This document shows positions 22,807 to 34,680 of a stretch of DNA of 64,000 nt, piece by piece. The notes below the pieces were generated by a model. It did no database searches. It was not told where the DNA came from and worked only from the letters and a program-made list of their open reading frames with translations. Source of the DNA: Otis tarda (Eukaryota > Chordata > Aves > Otidiformes > Otididae); assembly GCA_026413225.1 (NCBI GenBank), contig CM048552.1, positions 210,813,553 through 210,877,552 on the forward strand, given 5' to 3'. Position numbers and translations under genes: made by a program. Position 1 is the first letter of the stretch; the number at the start of each line of letters is the position of its first letter.

Positions 22807-24379
22807 AAAGAATTGTGAATAACAGTACCGACATAAATATGTTTTATTTTTTCTTTTCCACTGTTAACTTATTGCTCTTCCTCTGTAAAAATCTATGATC
22901 TCTTACAGAAGACTTCTGTAAAGGGATTTCTGCAGTTAATCTGATGCAAAGAAATTAGTTTATCTTGTTGTTTCATATTTACACTTTATTAAAAATATAT
23001 ATAAATAGTTGACCAGCAAAGATTTTTCACTCATTGAAAGTGAAAAAAAAGGGACTAATAAGTTGTACAGATGAAAATCAGTGCAAACAATAACTCATTT
23101 AAAATTTTAATTTTGCTAACAATAACAAAAAGTGCTATTTTGTTTGAATTCAAACAAATGGAAGATTATGCATAGTGGTATTTGGCCCAGAAAAAATTGA
23201 GAAGGGGGAAAGGAGGAGGAGGAGAATTGCAGAAATAGTCAGCAATGGGTGACAAGGAAGCCAAAATAATGAGAGAGAATCCAGCCACAGAAGGACTTGG
23301 AACGTTTAAAAAGGCTAATAGATGAGAAAGGCAGTTCTGTGCAGATAAATGTAGTATAATGATGACTTTGATGAGTCTTTGTTTCACAGCCCTTTGTGCA
23401 ACATGAAATAGAGGGAGTGGAGGAGAAAAATGTGAAAACAGTCAAAGCTATGTCTGTGAGTGTCATTAACGAGTGATGAGGACTAGAAAGACAAAAGAGA
23501 AATCTCTGAGCATTTGATGGGCCTTTATCCCATACATCTGTGTAAATTGCAAAACCTGAGGCGTGACTGTGAGTGGGAGTCCAAGAACATAAGAGATGAG
23601 TGGATATGTCAAGGAAAAACAGTACTCTAAAAGTTGATTTGGTTATTGCGATTCTAGCTGTAACCTTAATTACAAGATAGGAACAATCCAGTGAGAGTAT
23701 CATCAAAAAATAATAATTTTATGTTGCAATTTTCATCTGTGTGCAATGAGTTTTCTTTCTCACTGGGGACTGAATGCAGATTAGCTATGGAGGGGAAAAG
23801 CATGGAATAACAGACCCATTTTTAACTTCAGTGAACCTTTATTGACTTATTTGTCATGCAAGCAGAATCACAAGCAAATCCTGGGATAAATTTCCATGCA
23901 AACCAGTAAAATGTCCTTAATCACAAATAAAACCTTGCATTTATTATTAACTCTTATTGTATCTGTTTTGAGACAGCTGGTGGCCAGTCCACATAGTCAA
24001 TAACATCCTCTGATGACAGTGGTTTTAACACTTGTGTAGCCTTCCTACCGCATGTGTATGTGTGCTGTGTATAAATGCATTATTATTTTGCTCCTCCGTA
24101 AAGCACAGCCAGGTTTGGGCAGCTGTTTAATAGAGCATTTTACAACAATTTAGGACAGAAAGTGAAGAAAACTACATCCCATTAATACTTCAGGGAGAAT
24201 TCTAGGTAGGCTGAAGGTAATTAGAATTTGGCCAGAGCTCCAAAGAAAACAGACTTATTCTTGCATAAAATACAATGGGATTTTTATCGACCCTGTTAGG
24301 TTTGTGGAAACAATACGTGGGAGATTTGGAGGAGTTACTGATCTTTTGAAGTCCTTGCATTCTTAGTTACTTGTGCTTT

Positions 24380-24680
24380 GCAGTTTCTTTTTCAGACTTT
24401 TAACTCTTGGGATACCCGAGAGATAATAAATGATATGGAAATAATGCAGTTATAAATAGAAAGCTTTCTGCTTGCTCTGAGCAGGCACTGAAACTATTAA
24501 TCCTGCCATCAGAATTGTTATTATGCGGCCACAGCTTCTGGGTCTGAACTTGTTTGAAAATTAAACTGCAGTGGTGTTCTGTATTTACTGTGAAGCTGGG
24601 ATCTCTGGCCAAGTGCTTTGCAAAGAAGATAAGGAGATCGCCTCCGTATAAACATATCACTGATTTATCAGTTGCTAGAA
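24380..24680. other. Candidate conserved noncoding element
   Basis: Balanced composition, no runs, several CpGs retained in AT-rich surroundings (ATTATGCGGCCACAG, GATCGCCTCCG) and homeodomain-type cores (ACTATTAATCC). Retained CpG outside an island can reflect selection. This is inference only. Confidence 0.25.
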
Positions 24681-25089
24681 GTTAAGAGAACACATCTGAA
24701 TGTTCCCTTTCAGGTTTTGGAAATAAATTAGAAATCACTATTAAAAACATATCTTTATTTATGTGAAGTTTGTTAAAATGTCAGCAGCTGGAGGGTTTCA
24801 GATGTGTGGTTATGCTGAAGGGGAACATTTTCGATGTTAAGGGACAATATTTTCTCCAACGAAGAGAAAGTTCTGGTGCAGGTACAAATTTCTCAGGCAC
24901 TAATCTAGGCTGGTCCAACTGACAGGCTGTTATAGAAAAATGATTTGCACTGTCAAAAATAAAGCCTTTGTATCAAAGAGAACTTTTATCTTTCCCCTCC
25001 CTAGAACATGTTTGGGTGGAAACACGCAATTAGTTCTTTTAGGGACTTCAGAAACTATCACCTATTGGACCTACAAACTAGTCAAATTG

Positions 25090-25335
25090 CTTTCATTTGA
25101 ATACAATTTGGAATTGGCTCAACTAATCACTGTTTGTTAATTGCATTTTGGAGGAAAAAGGGAACCTGAATGAAGTGACAGCTTCTCATTAAAACTGTGT
25201 GAACAGCAGAGCGCTTGATGTCTGCTATTGTACCCGATAATTGTGGCAACAAGTGGCATTTATTTTTGCAAGTAGCAGTAATTAAATCTGCTGCAGTATT
25301 TAAAAATAATGCACTCACATTTCATTACATCCAAG
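25090..25335. other. Candidate conserved noncoding element
   Basis: Repeat-free block with TTTGTTAATTGCATTTTGG, CAGAGCGCTTGATG, ACCCGATAATTGTGG and AGCAGTAATTAAATCTGC, that is, clustered ATTA cores plus isolated CpGs. There is no coding signal: both strands have only short frames. The call is made on style alone. Confidence 0.25.
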
Positions 25336-25403
25336 AGACAGTGTGTTCTGCTAAAGACCGTAAACAAATACCACCCCCAACCTCTGTTCTTCTATACAAA
25401 AGC

Positions 25404-26102
25404 TCATAAACACTGTTCAGGGACAAAACACAACTTGTGTGCTTTTTCTGTAGTCAATATTCTGGCAGGGTACTGTAGAAGGAAGGAGACAGAGAAGGAG
25501 CACAAGAAAATTTTTCCTGTCTCACATCCTGCTGACATTGCCCAATGGTAGGGGAGTGAGAAGAGCAAGTTCAACATCTTGCCTGGAGAGAAGAGCAGCC
25601 GATCTGCACTGATCTCAACAGTCATATTTTCCCATCAGGGCAGGGAGTGACAAGGAAGAAGATGCAGCAGAAGTGGGCAGAAATATTCTGACAGAACGTT
25701 TTCCATTGGAAAAATGCCATTTTGTCAAACTGAAATGTTCCCTGGAAGCATTTCGATTCCAAGAAGAGCAAGGCTGACAGCGAACCTGCCTGGTTTCCTG
25801 CCAGCTCACCCACCAATCTGCCTTCCAAGAAACTTTCTATCATCTGAGTCAAAATGCCTCCAGATATTGGTGTGTGTCTGCAGAAGATCAGCAAGCAGAT
25901 TGCAGACGAGCTGAGGGCGAGACCCTCCAGGAACCGAGGGTGGAAATGCATCCACCTGGGCAGGGCTGCCAGGAGTATATTTTGGGATACAGAAGCTTGT
26001 TCTTGCGAATATCAAGACATATTATTGAATTTCATTTCTACATATATTTGCCAAGCATTTTTTTTTCTTTTTTTTTTTAATTATTTTTTCCTTCAACCGT
26101 GA
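25404..26102. other. Stop-poor region with overlapping frames on both strands
   Basis: At least eight open frames of 60-109 codons overlap here on both strands, the longest at 25622-25951 (minus, 109 codons). None shows a recognised domain, and sustained open reading in both senses argues against true coding. The region is somewhat richer in G and C than its flanks. A short inverted pair TTTTCCA/TGGAAAA (about 25699-25713) and repeated GCCATTTTG-like words hint at a very old, unrecognised transposon. Confidence 0.3.
26057..26091. repeat. T-rich tract
   Basis: Two T-runs separated by CTTT and AATTA. Confidence 0.9.
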
Positions 26103-28097
26103 CATTTTTCATTTAAGTGAAATTCTGTTTCCTGGTTAGCTCTGCCAGTAGGGTTGATGAGGCATTTGAGAACTTCAGAGCTTGCTCAATGTCTAGCTTT
26201 GAAAGTTTAGCAAATTTTCTGCTAAAGCATCTTTCTCTCAGAGGGCAAAAATGTCAAGCTCAGAGCAATGGAGACCTTTGCAGGATCACAAGATCAGAAA
26301 GTTAAGGGTAGTGCTATGGTTAAGGCAGGGGCTTGGCATTCAGGGCTCCATAGTTCAGCACAGCACTGTCAAATAGGTATTTTGCATAGCCTTACACAAG
26401 CCACCTAGTGCCTTCATACCTCATTAAATAAAGCAAGCAAAAGAACAGTATGTTTAAAAGTTATTTATGACAGGGCTCATTTACTGTACATCATGAATGA
26501 TGGTTAGGAGGTTAGGATGCAGCATATTATTAATAACACACAAACATGGAAACTTAATATTGTACACACATTTCCAATGCATGAACAGAAAAATAAAATC
26601 TAATCCCGTCTCTTTCTTCCTGCACAAAAATTACTGATGCAGGTTGTCGCATCATGGTTTTCATAGCCTGGAAATAGCATGATAATTTTCTTTGCAAGTC
26701 ACTTTTTACCCTCACTTTTCTTTAGAAAGAATAAATCCTCCCTTTTCTGCTGCTGCTGGTTTCCTCTGGTGTTCAGTCTGATGTGAATTGGTTCAGCCAG
26801 AATATAGCTCTCAATATCCAGTGCTGTGCTGCTGATTAGTTTTCTGGAAGAGGACAGAGTGAAAAAGAATGGCAGGTTATATTGATTTACTTCTAATGAT
26901 CTGTTTCTGAACCAGAGCTGGGCAAAGTGTTCTCCCAACGGCACATAGAGCTGTGCTCATGGCTCATCTCTGCATCGCTATCAGGATTAAAAGCCAGTAA
27001 TGGATTCTGTCATGTCGCTGTAGCTCTCTGCATTTTCTTTTCAAACCGCATATGGGTTAGCTGCTGAGGACATACATGACTTTTCCTTGCCATCTGTTGA
27101 ACAGTCTGGTCAGAACAGCCTGGAGAAGGGCACCCATACTCTGTTATAGAAGCAGCATGTCAAAATAGCATTATACAATAATGGGGAGGGAAATTGCTAC
27201 ATGTAATACATGTCTGTATTTTTCTGATGAGGGAGTCTCTCCATGATGGTGGGTAAGCCTGGGATCTCTGAAGCCATGAATACAGCATAGATGACCAGGA
27301 GATACAGGACACAGCACACGGTAGCACTTTGTTGGGGACCCAGCACGCCTCAGAAGGTCTGGGAAGTTTTGGGTTTTTTTTTCCCCTGAAATAACTGGCA
27401 CTGTAACAGGACTGTAACTTGCTATACAGTTGATGAATGATGCTCAACAATCTGTATGTCAGACTGAAATAATTGATTCTTATGTATTGGCTTGTTTCTC
27501 TTACTCTATAGATTTACTTTCAACATAGTATCTGCTCTCAGTTCTGCCCATCATGTTAGCTGTGTGATTTGTCTTTAGAGTATATTGTACATTTGAAACT
27601 ATATAAAGGTAGCCCATCTGCAGGGAAGAAAGTTCTGAAAAGTTTTAAAATCATAAACTATAGCAGAAATTCACTGGTGCTTAATTACTGCGGAGAGGTT
27701 TATTTTTACTTGTTTTCTTAACTCTTGTGATTGAAAATCACTACAGACATCAGCTCTTCTGGAAATACTCCAGTGCTGACCCTGCTTTGAACAGAGATTT
27801 AAATCAGATGTCCTCCAGAGGTCCTGGATATATATAAAAATTATTTTGCAACTCTATTAATTTAAATGGTTATTTATAATTATAGGAATGATAAGTAAAG
27901 CAAAAGTGATTCTAGATTTAAAGTATCCTACGTTTAAAGCTACAACCACCAGCTCAAGACACCAAGAAGGTGGCAGATTCCCAGAAGGTGGGGTGATATT
28001 GCTGGGAGTGTATGACTCTCTAACTGTGGCCACCTCTGCTACTTTACTGAGTCTCCACTGCGGATCACAGGAACCAGTGGCCAAATTGAATCTCTGG

Positions 28098-28146
28098 TGT
28101 GACCCACAGATGTGACCCACATGTGTGACCCACATGTGCACATGTG
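28098..28146. repeat. 13-bp minisatellite ending in a 16-bp palindrome
   Basis: Three tandem 13-bp units TGTGACCCACAGA, TGTGACCCACATG and TGTGACCCACATG occupy 28098-28136. The last unit runs into CACATGTGCACATGTG (28131-28146), a perfect palindrome. The repeat is short and local; no flanking gene explains it. Confidence 0.93.
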
Positions 28147-28796
28147 TCCATGTGCAGTCACACCAATCTGCTTCTTTCATGTTCTCTTTCTGTACTTAAT
28201 CACTCTAGACTATCAAAACAGCATGTTATTTGTAGACATCTGAGGTACATAAAGAAATAAAACAAGATAGTAGCAATTAAGAAAGTTTGATACTCATTTT
28301 TCTCTAAGACCAACATTTTCCAGTGCATTTTCCAGTCACCCTTCAGCCTGTAATTAATAATGCTCCCTGGCTTCATCCAACTATGGGCAAATAGGTTTTA
28401 AATTTTCCTCCAAAATGAAATGATTTGGGGGAAAATTGTATATAGCATACCTCTGGCAATTGTCACAGTAATGCTAACTAGGTTTTCTTTGCAAATGTTA
28501 CACACTGGTGTACAAAAGATGGATGCTTTCTATCAATCAAACAAGGAGTTCTCCTCCAGGAACATTTATATACGTTCTTAAGTTCATTATAGTTTATTGA
28601 TGGGTTGGTGTTGCTGCAGTGCAGAAAGAGTCTGAGTGCTCTTCTAGGAGTAAATAGCAACACATATACACACACAGAGACAGATCCTTTGTTCTCTCTC
28701 TGCTGATACAGAATTTTAAATGCAGGAAATCAGACATCATCTTTTGAGGGGTTAATGACTTGCAAGGTTTGGCTATTCCTCCTGTTCTGAACATAT
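28147..28796. other. Unique intergenic sequence
   Basis: Nothing recognised. A short CACA run lies at about 28662-28676. Confidence 0.5.
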
Positions 28797-28890
28797 TCTT
28801 TTCCTCTTCCCTTTCCCTTCTTGCTCCTGGAAAAAAAAAAAAAAAAAAGAAAAAGGAAAAAAAACAAGGGAAAAAAAGGAAAAAAAAAAG
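28797..28890. repeat. Pyrimidine tract switching to A-rich purine tract
   Basis: A C/T-rich stretch (28797-28827) switches to 18 consecutive A (28831-28848) and then A/G-rich sequence up to about 28890. The purine half could be mistaken for the poly(A) tail of a processed pseudogene, but no gene-derived sequence precedes it. Confidence 0.85.
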
Positions 28891-29187
28891 ACAAATTTAC
28901 TTGCAAGAAGTACCCTAATAAAAGAATTTGGCCTCTTACTGTAAACTCTCTCTCAGTCCCTCAGATTCAAGCTTGATACTCGTCCCCTGCCCACAATGCA
29001 GAAAATTTTCCTGGTTGTCACTGACCCCAGAAGACCTCACTTCTCTGACTTGTGTGGCACCAGACCTCAAACCAGTCTATTCAAACCTTCTGTGGTGGCA
29101 CACGCTGCTCACCCTTATAGTATATGCTAAGCAGCTAGACACTTGCCAGGATGACCATTTAAATTATTTTTAAGACTCACTACATAC
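28891..29187. other. Unique intergenic sequence
   Basis: Nothing recognised. A plus-strand frame at 28928-29173 has no recognised domain. Confidence 0.5.
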
Positions 29188-29239
29188 AATCATAGAGTAG
29201 TTTGGGTTGGAAGGGACCTTTAAAGGTCATGTAGTTCAT
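29188..29239 (-). mobile_element. CR1 LINE 3' tail remnant, minus strand
   Basis: AATCATAGAGTAGTTTGGG, then TTGGAAGGGACCTTTAAAGG and TCATGTAGTTCA, match the inverted CR1 3' end seen at 39.8 and 41.3 kb. Only about 50 bp remain. Confidence 0.88.
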
Positions 29240-32200
29240 CAATGGTTATTGGATTGTGTGTCAATTCAGTTAGGGGCATCTTCCATCCTGGACAAGATTT
29301 AAGGCTAAAATAATATGTTTACCTCAAAACATAAATTTTCAATACAGGACATTAGAAAAATAAATAAATGATTACATACATACAGGCACAAATAAAGCAA
29401 AATACTAACTTTTCTTAAAATTATTAAGTTTATGTTTAATTAGTTATCTTTTAATAATTATTTAACTATTCAGTTGTAGTCATCATCTAGGTATGACATT
29501 GGCTGTTTCAATACATCAACTCTTTATCTGTCTTTCTCTTACAGTAAATTGAACTCTCCAGCTCTCCTCTTAGAAAATGGTTTGCTTGCTTAAGGTGACT
29601 GCTGCTGTTCTCCCTCCTCCATCGCTACTCTCCTCTCCTTATTTCCAAGGGGTGTGGAAAGATGTTTGGAAGGGACTCCTCTCCTCTGCTGCCCCTTAGT
29701 CACTCCCTGTTCCCGTGACTGGGGTTTCTGCTACTGTGATGGAACAATGAGAGTTTCACCTTCTCTCCTCATCCTCTGGGTTCTTTTATCAGTATAAGTG
29801 CTAGCAGTCTTAATTACATATTTTAAACTTCAATCTTCTTGTTTCCATTAGAACTTTACGAAGACACACTGGGCAACTTCATACATTGTTTTATGAGAAA
29901 TTGTACCATGTAGTAACTACCATTTATAACTACTAATTTTCAAGCATGGTACTACAGATGCTGATACTAGGAGAGGAACACCTTAAGTGACCAACACATT
30001 CACTTCTGCTTGCAGACTCTTGTGGTTATGAGATTTCTTCTGGAATATCTTCCTATATTCCTACAATCTTTTTCTTGTAGTATCTGTAAGGTTAGGGTCT
30101 CACTTCCAAAGCAATGCACAAGGTATCCCAGGCAAAGTTCCTTACTGTCACGTGGACCCTGAGACTGCCTTCTGCCCACAGCTTCCCCAAGGGACATTTT
30201 CTGAAAAGAAAGTGAGTTTTGCTCGTGTGACTGCTCTTCTGCCGGTCATTAAACGTGTGCACTGTCCTCATGTTCTCATTGTATCCAACATTTAGTTTTG
30301 CAAAGTCTCTTTACTCTGTGAGTCAATAGAAGATACTACAAGTTATCCACAAGAAAGACCCTGCGAGAGACCCTTGGGATGGATAACATTGCAGATGCCA
30401 TTCTGCAAACGCATCTGTAAAGATATAAAACTATCCATCTATTTTCTGCTAGTATTAGCAGGTTGTATTTCTATTTGCTGCATTTTTAAAGCAATTGTAG
30501 GAGTAATGAAAACTTACAGTAAGTTATGAAGTTGAAGCTTTTCTCCTGCTCTATTTTTTGGCACCACACCAATTCTTGTCATCTCGTTCCTTGAGCAACA
30601 GTATATTAAGCAATGTGACAGATGTTAGTCACGTGTGGTCTCTTGCTTTTTAGTTTCTCTCTTTATGTCACTTTCAATCCTCAGGTGGTGTAAATTAGAG
30701 TAGCACCATAGATTGATGATGGCTTATGCCAGGGGAAAAATCTTTCTTTTAAACCTTAGCGATAAAAAGTCTTCTGAAACAAATTTGAAAAATCTCCCTT
30801 GGCTTTTTATTTTATTTTAGAACAAAAGCCTTGAAATAACTGTTTGCAGCACTCCTTCAAATGCTAAGTAGCTCTTTTACGTTTCTTCCTAAGCATGTGC
30901 GCACACACAAATTTTAGAACGAAAATAAAAAGATGAAAAAGAAAGGGTGAGTAGTCTTGAATGATTCAACAAACTGTGAAAGGCTATGAATTATGGAAAA
31001 GCAGAACGAAATTATTAGAGACCTAAAAGCCAGGAAGACGACACCCACCTTTTAATGTCAAAACTAAATGGACCCATTTATAATCCAAGAATACCTTTGA
31101 TTTTTCTCATGCTTGGTATTTTCAGGAATTGTGAGTTTAAATGTACATACAGATACGTTGAGCCATTATCTCTTCCCACTGATTTTCACACACATTTAAT
31201 GTGAGCCTAACCCCATTGCTCTTGATAGTCTATTGACTTCATTGGCTTCCTGCTGACAGGAATCAGGTCCTGCCTCAAAGTGATGTCTCTCTTGACGAAA
31301 TTTTGAATGCAAACCTCTTCCCATTGTAGCAATGCCATTCAGTCATCTCAGACGGCATTCTGTTGAGCATCTCTCCTTCCTTCAAGCAGCTGAGTGCACT
31401 GTGAAATCAGAGGGGATGAAACTGGGACTGGAGAGAATCTAATTTTATCTTCTTAAAACACAAGTTGTTGCCAGGAGAAGCATCCTCTGGTGAACATTTT
31501 TCATAACAAGTAAGACTGGCACATAGCTGTCCCAGAATTAAACCAATTCACCTTTTTGGGGTCACTTCAGATACTTTATACATATTTTTTCCCTCTTCCC
31601 ACTCTGTTTCTGGTTTTGTTCATTTGTTTATCTGATCCATGAAGGCTCTTGATCTATATACATTCATTAGGAGAGGCCTGGCCTTGGACAATTGTCACTT
31701 CATACTGTAGTTGGTGCTCCAATGTCAAGTTCTTAATTAATAACATGAGGTGGAAAGGTAGTCCTTGTTCCCAAATATTTAAGAATTATCTTCCCAACTT
31801 ACATGATACACATTTAGCAGCAATTTCTTTGAAGTACTTTACCTTGCATGTCTCAGCAGCGAGGACAGCCAGGCAGTACCATCTGCCTCACACCATTGGC
31901 ACAATGTCATGGCCATGCTGGGATTACACTGAGGACTTTGGTGCACTCTGGGGCACAAAGAGTGGTTTCATGCTCTCTGAGGAAAAGAGAAGCCCCGGCA
32001 TGAATGACATTAAAGACCACAGCTGGTCGAAGCACAGATGATATAAACCAGAGATTCCCCTTTGCGGATGGCATATGTAGGTTTCTTGGAAAGACTCAGG
32101 ACGGTAGCGAGGGAACAGAAGTCTGATGTAAAAATGCATAAACTCTAGGGTCTTGTACTAGTTCTGATAAATAATTTCTTTGCAGCTTTCAGCACTATTA

Positions 32201-32496
32201 ACATAATTTAAAGTCAGGTTTTTATGCAGTAACTCTACTCAGATTGTCTCAGAGGGGCTGCTAATGTACTGTTCCCCTTTTCAAAGCTATTTAGTCTGGA
32301 AATGCCCAGAGGGCTGTCAGGAGACTTGAATTGGGGCCCTGGCAGTAAGTAGTGTCGCTTGCCTATGGCTTCAATTCTGGGAAGGCATCAATGCTGCGTT
32401 ATTACTTTGTTGTGACTTAGGCTTTGTATTCCACTATTGCAGTACAGAAAAACAACAATAAAAGGTTTCACCATGGGAGGTGAAAATGAATTTCAG
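29240..32496. other. Unique AT-rich intergenic sequence
   Basis: No gene or transposon recognised. A good acceptor-like signal (TCTTTCTCTTACAG, ending at 29545) is not paired with a convincing donor. The plus-strand frame at 31649-32041 (130 codons) has no recognisable domain and is within chance expectation. Confidence 0.5.
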
Positions 32497-32534
32497 TCTA
32501 GTTTGTCTCTTCCCATCTAGTTTATCTCTTCCCT
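32497..32534. repeat. 19-bp tandem duplication
   Basis: TCTAGTTTGTCTCTTCCCA is followed directly by TCTAGTTTATCTCTTCCCT, a 19-bp period with two differences. Confidence 0.88.
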
Positions 32535-32885
32535 GTAGCAAGGCAAACACTCATTTATGACTAAAAATGGCAATTATATCCTTTTCTAATCCATGCTGTT
32601 TGCTTACTATTTTAATTGGCAGCCAACATTAGGCACTTATGTATACACTGGGAAAAAAAGAAAAAAAGCTCTTTCAGTAAAGTGTTCACTGTAGCTCTGT
32701 CTCCTTAAAGGATAACTCATACTATGAGAAAGTACCCCTGACCTCAGACGGATTGGAAAACGTGCTGGTTTGATGGTGCTAGGAACATTCTGGAGCAGGT
32801 GTTTCCCAATAGGATTTTGTTATTCACAGAATTCTGTAAAGTTTAGTGCACAAAACTTGAACAATACATACTGGGGAAAGCACAG
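32535..32885. other. AT-rich intergenic sequence
   Basis: Nothing recognised beyond a short A-run near 32653. Confidence 0.5.
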
Positions 32886-32981
32886 CATTTCCCTTCTGGC
32901 TAAGGGAAATGTCTTTTTCTATGAGAAATGATATTTCAAAAAAAAAAAAAAAAAGAGAACATTTTCCCTTTTTTTTTTTTT
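32886..32981. repeat. Two adjacent hairpin-forming inverted repeats
   Basis: First hairpin: CATTTCCCTT (32886-32895), a 6-base loop CTGGCT, then the exact complement AAGGGAAATG (32902-32911). Second hairpin: a run of 17 A (32938-32954) and, 14 bases later, a run of 13 T (32969-32981). No terminator or gene context is seen. Confidence 0.85.
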
Positions 32982-33214
32982 CATAAAAAATCTTACTTTT
33001 CTGTTGAGTGGATTGCGAAGGCACTGAAGTGAGAGCCTATTTAAGCTCCCTTTCTGACCAGCTTTACTAGCCGCAGCGGCAAAGATTTTGAATAAGAAAT
33101 GTTTATTAAAGATCTAGAAGCTTTGGCATTTAGAAAATAAATAAATAAATAGAAAATATTAACTGAAGTAGGCAAGTAGTGATTCTGTGATTTTGATCAT
33201 GTTCTGCAGATATT
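32982..33214. other. AT-rich sequence with short AAAT repeat
   Basis: AAAT/AATA units occur four to five times at about 33135-33152. Nothing else recognised. Confidence 0.5.
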
Positions 33215-33233
33215 GGGGGGGGGTGGTGGTGGG
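33215..33233 (+). repeat. G-rich tract, possible two-layer G-quadruplex
   Basis: Nine consecutive G followed by TGGTGGTGGG in an otherwise AT-rich background. Confidence 0.6.
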
Positions 33234-34080
33234 TGTAAGTTTAAATCAAGGCTATAAGAATTTCTGTAAGTTAGTCCAAATGAAAGAAAAGCTAACTTGC
33301 TATAACATAAGAAAATTGCCACTGTTCCTCTGTTGTCCACTTCAGGCTGCCTTTTGAGCCAAGGCCGTATGTGGTTGTTAGCTCAAATGTTAGAGGCTTA
33401 CACCTGTGATTGTGGAGATCTTCACATATAGTTGAGTCAATGCCAGACAAGAGCAGTCTTTCAGCAAAATTACTGTGGGCTTAAACAATAGCCAAGCAGT
33501 GAACCTCCTGAGACTCTGGGTAGCTCCTAGCAGCTTTAATCTGAATCAACTAAAGAAAATACTAAAACTTTGTCCCCTGTCATCAACAGTACAATTACCC
33601 TGCCCTACTGCATAAACACTCAAAAGCGAAATTGCTTGGGACAATGCCAGTGAGTAGAGAGAATTAACTTAGCAAAGAAAATGTCCATAACTGTAGGGCC
33701 TAGACCCTTGCTTTGTAAAAGCAGCGGTAAAAGCCAGGTTGACGGCTCTCTTCGCTCAAGCAACAGAAGACAAACTAAAAGGAGCATTTTTGAATGTAGA
33801 AACATAAATTGTATAACATTTATAACATAACAGAGAGTTATAGTGTAAATATAGATCTTAAATATATATGTATAAATAGATGTAAAATATGTGTATATAT
33901 ATGTCCATGTATAAATACATGTATATTCCGTGCAATCACTTAGTGTACATGCATGCTTGTAGCTAGAGCTGGAGATATACTGTACTGTGAAGTTTAATTG
34001 AAAAATAGGACTTTGTTGATTTCTCAGGGATTTTGAATTTCCTGTTAATTCTAACATGATTTCATATTATTTAGTAAAAG
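33234..34080. other. AT-rich sequence with TATATG-rich patch
   Basis: A TA-rich patch at about 33857-33928 contains alternating purine-pyrimidine runs and the inverted pair CATGTAT/ATACATG (near 33906). The minus-strand frame at 33620-34057 (145 codons) is Tyr/Ile/Thr-rich because of this patch and shows no domain. Confidence 0.5.
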
Positions 34081-34166
34081 ATGTCCCTGTCTATGGCAAG
34101 AGGCATTGGACACAATGATCTTCAAAGGCCAATTCCGACCCAAAGCATCTTATGATTCTGTGATTT
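34081..34166 (+). mobile_element. CR1 LINE 3' tail remnant, plus strand
   Basis: ATGTCCCTGTCTATGGCAAG, GACACAATGATCTTCAAAGG, AATTCCGACCCAAAGCATCT and TATGATTCTGTGATT match a diverged CR1 3' UTR and terminal octamers. About 86 bp remain. Confidence 0.85.
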
Positions 34167-34439
34167 TATTGGCATAAATTCAAGAGAGATATGGAGAAAA
34201 CTGGATAGAATTGTTCATCTATTTTTGGACTTGAAATTGTTCCTTTTATTCTAGAATGTCTATTTTTTCAGACTTTTTTCTTTTTTTCTTTTCCCCCCTA
34301 AATTGAGGATTCATAAAAATCGACATTTCTGAGGTCAAACAGAAACAGCATTCATTCCAAAATGTACTAGTATCTGTGAGATGTTTTATTTTTGAATTTG
34401 ATGTTTGGTTAAATATGCATATCAGTTTACCATATGTTT

Positions 34440-34680
34440 ACGCCAACTGAAACAATTTTATTCTCACTTGCTCCAAATTGTCAGCAAGCTGAAAAATCAT
34501 GTACTCACACAGTAATCTTTACAGCAGCAGCCTGGCTATTTGTCTTGAGCTACCAATTGGAAAAAAAAAAACCTACTAGTATCTATATAGCAGTTAATGC
34601 GCACTTGTGTTTAATTGGTATCAGCAGCACTGTTAAAAAGAAAATTAAGTAAGTAGCCATTTAAGTAAGCAGAAATCTTC
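34440..34680. other. Candidate conserved noncoding element
   Basis: Repeat-free apart from one A-run. It carries GCAGTTAATGCGCACTTG, GTTTAATTGGTATCAGCAGC and CTACCAATTGG, with an isolated CpG. The texture resembles vertebrate enhancer-type conserved DNA. This is inference only. Confidence 0.22.

Larger units (their letters stand above)
22807..28097. other. Unique desert-like sequence
   Basis: No transposon recognised over more than 5 kb, the longest low-repeat stretch of the window. It includes two candidate conserved elements (24380-24680, 25090-25335), a stop-poor region (25404-26102) and a T-rich tract (26057-26091). A 155-codon minus-strand frame at 23239-23706 has no recognised domain and is probably chance. 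Confidence 0.5.

Noticed and set aside
23239-23706. Minus-strand frame of 155 codons as a gene
   Set aside because: No recognised domain; Ser/Thr/His-rich text typical of random AT-rich translation.
28098-28136. CRISPR-like array
   Set aside because: Units are 13 bp, directly tandem and without spacers, in a vertebrate-type genome.
28829-28890. Poly(A) tail of a processed pseudogene
   Set aside because: No gene-derived sequence precedes it; the upstream side is a pyrimidine tract.
29546-29595. Exon after the acceptor TCTTTCTCTTACAG
   Set aside because: The only nearby donor (TTAAG|GTGACT) is weak and the block has no open frame or other support.
31649-32041. Plus-strand frame of 130 codons as a gene
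   Set aside because: No recognisable motif and within chance expectation.
33620-34057. Minus-strand frame of 145 codons as a membrane protein
   Set aside because: Its Tyr/Ile/Thr-rich stretch is produced by the TATATG-rich patch at 33857-33928.
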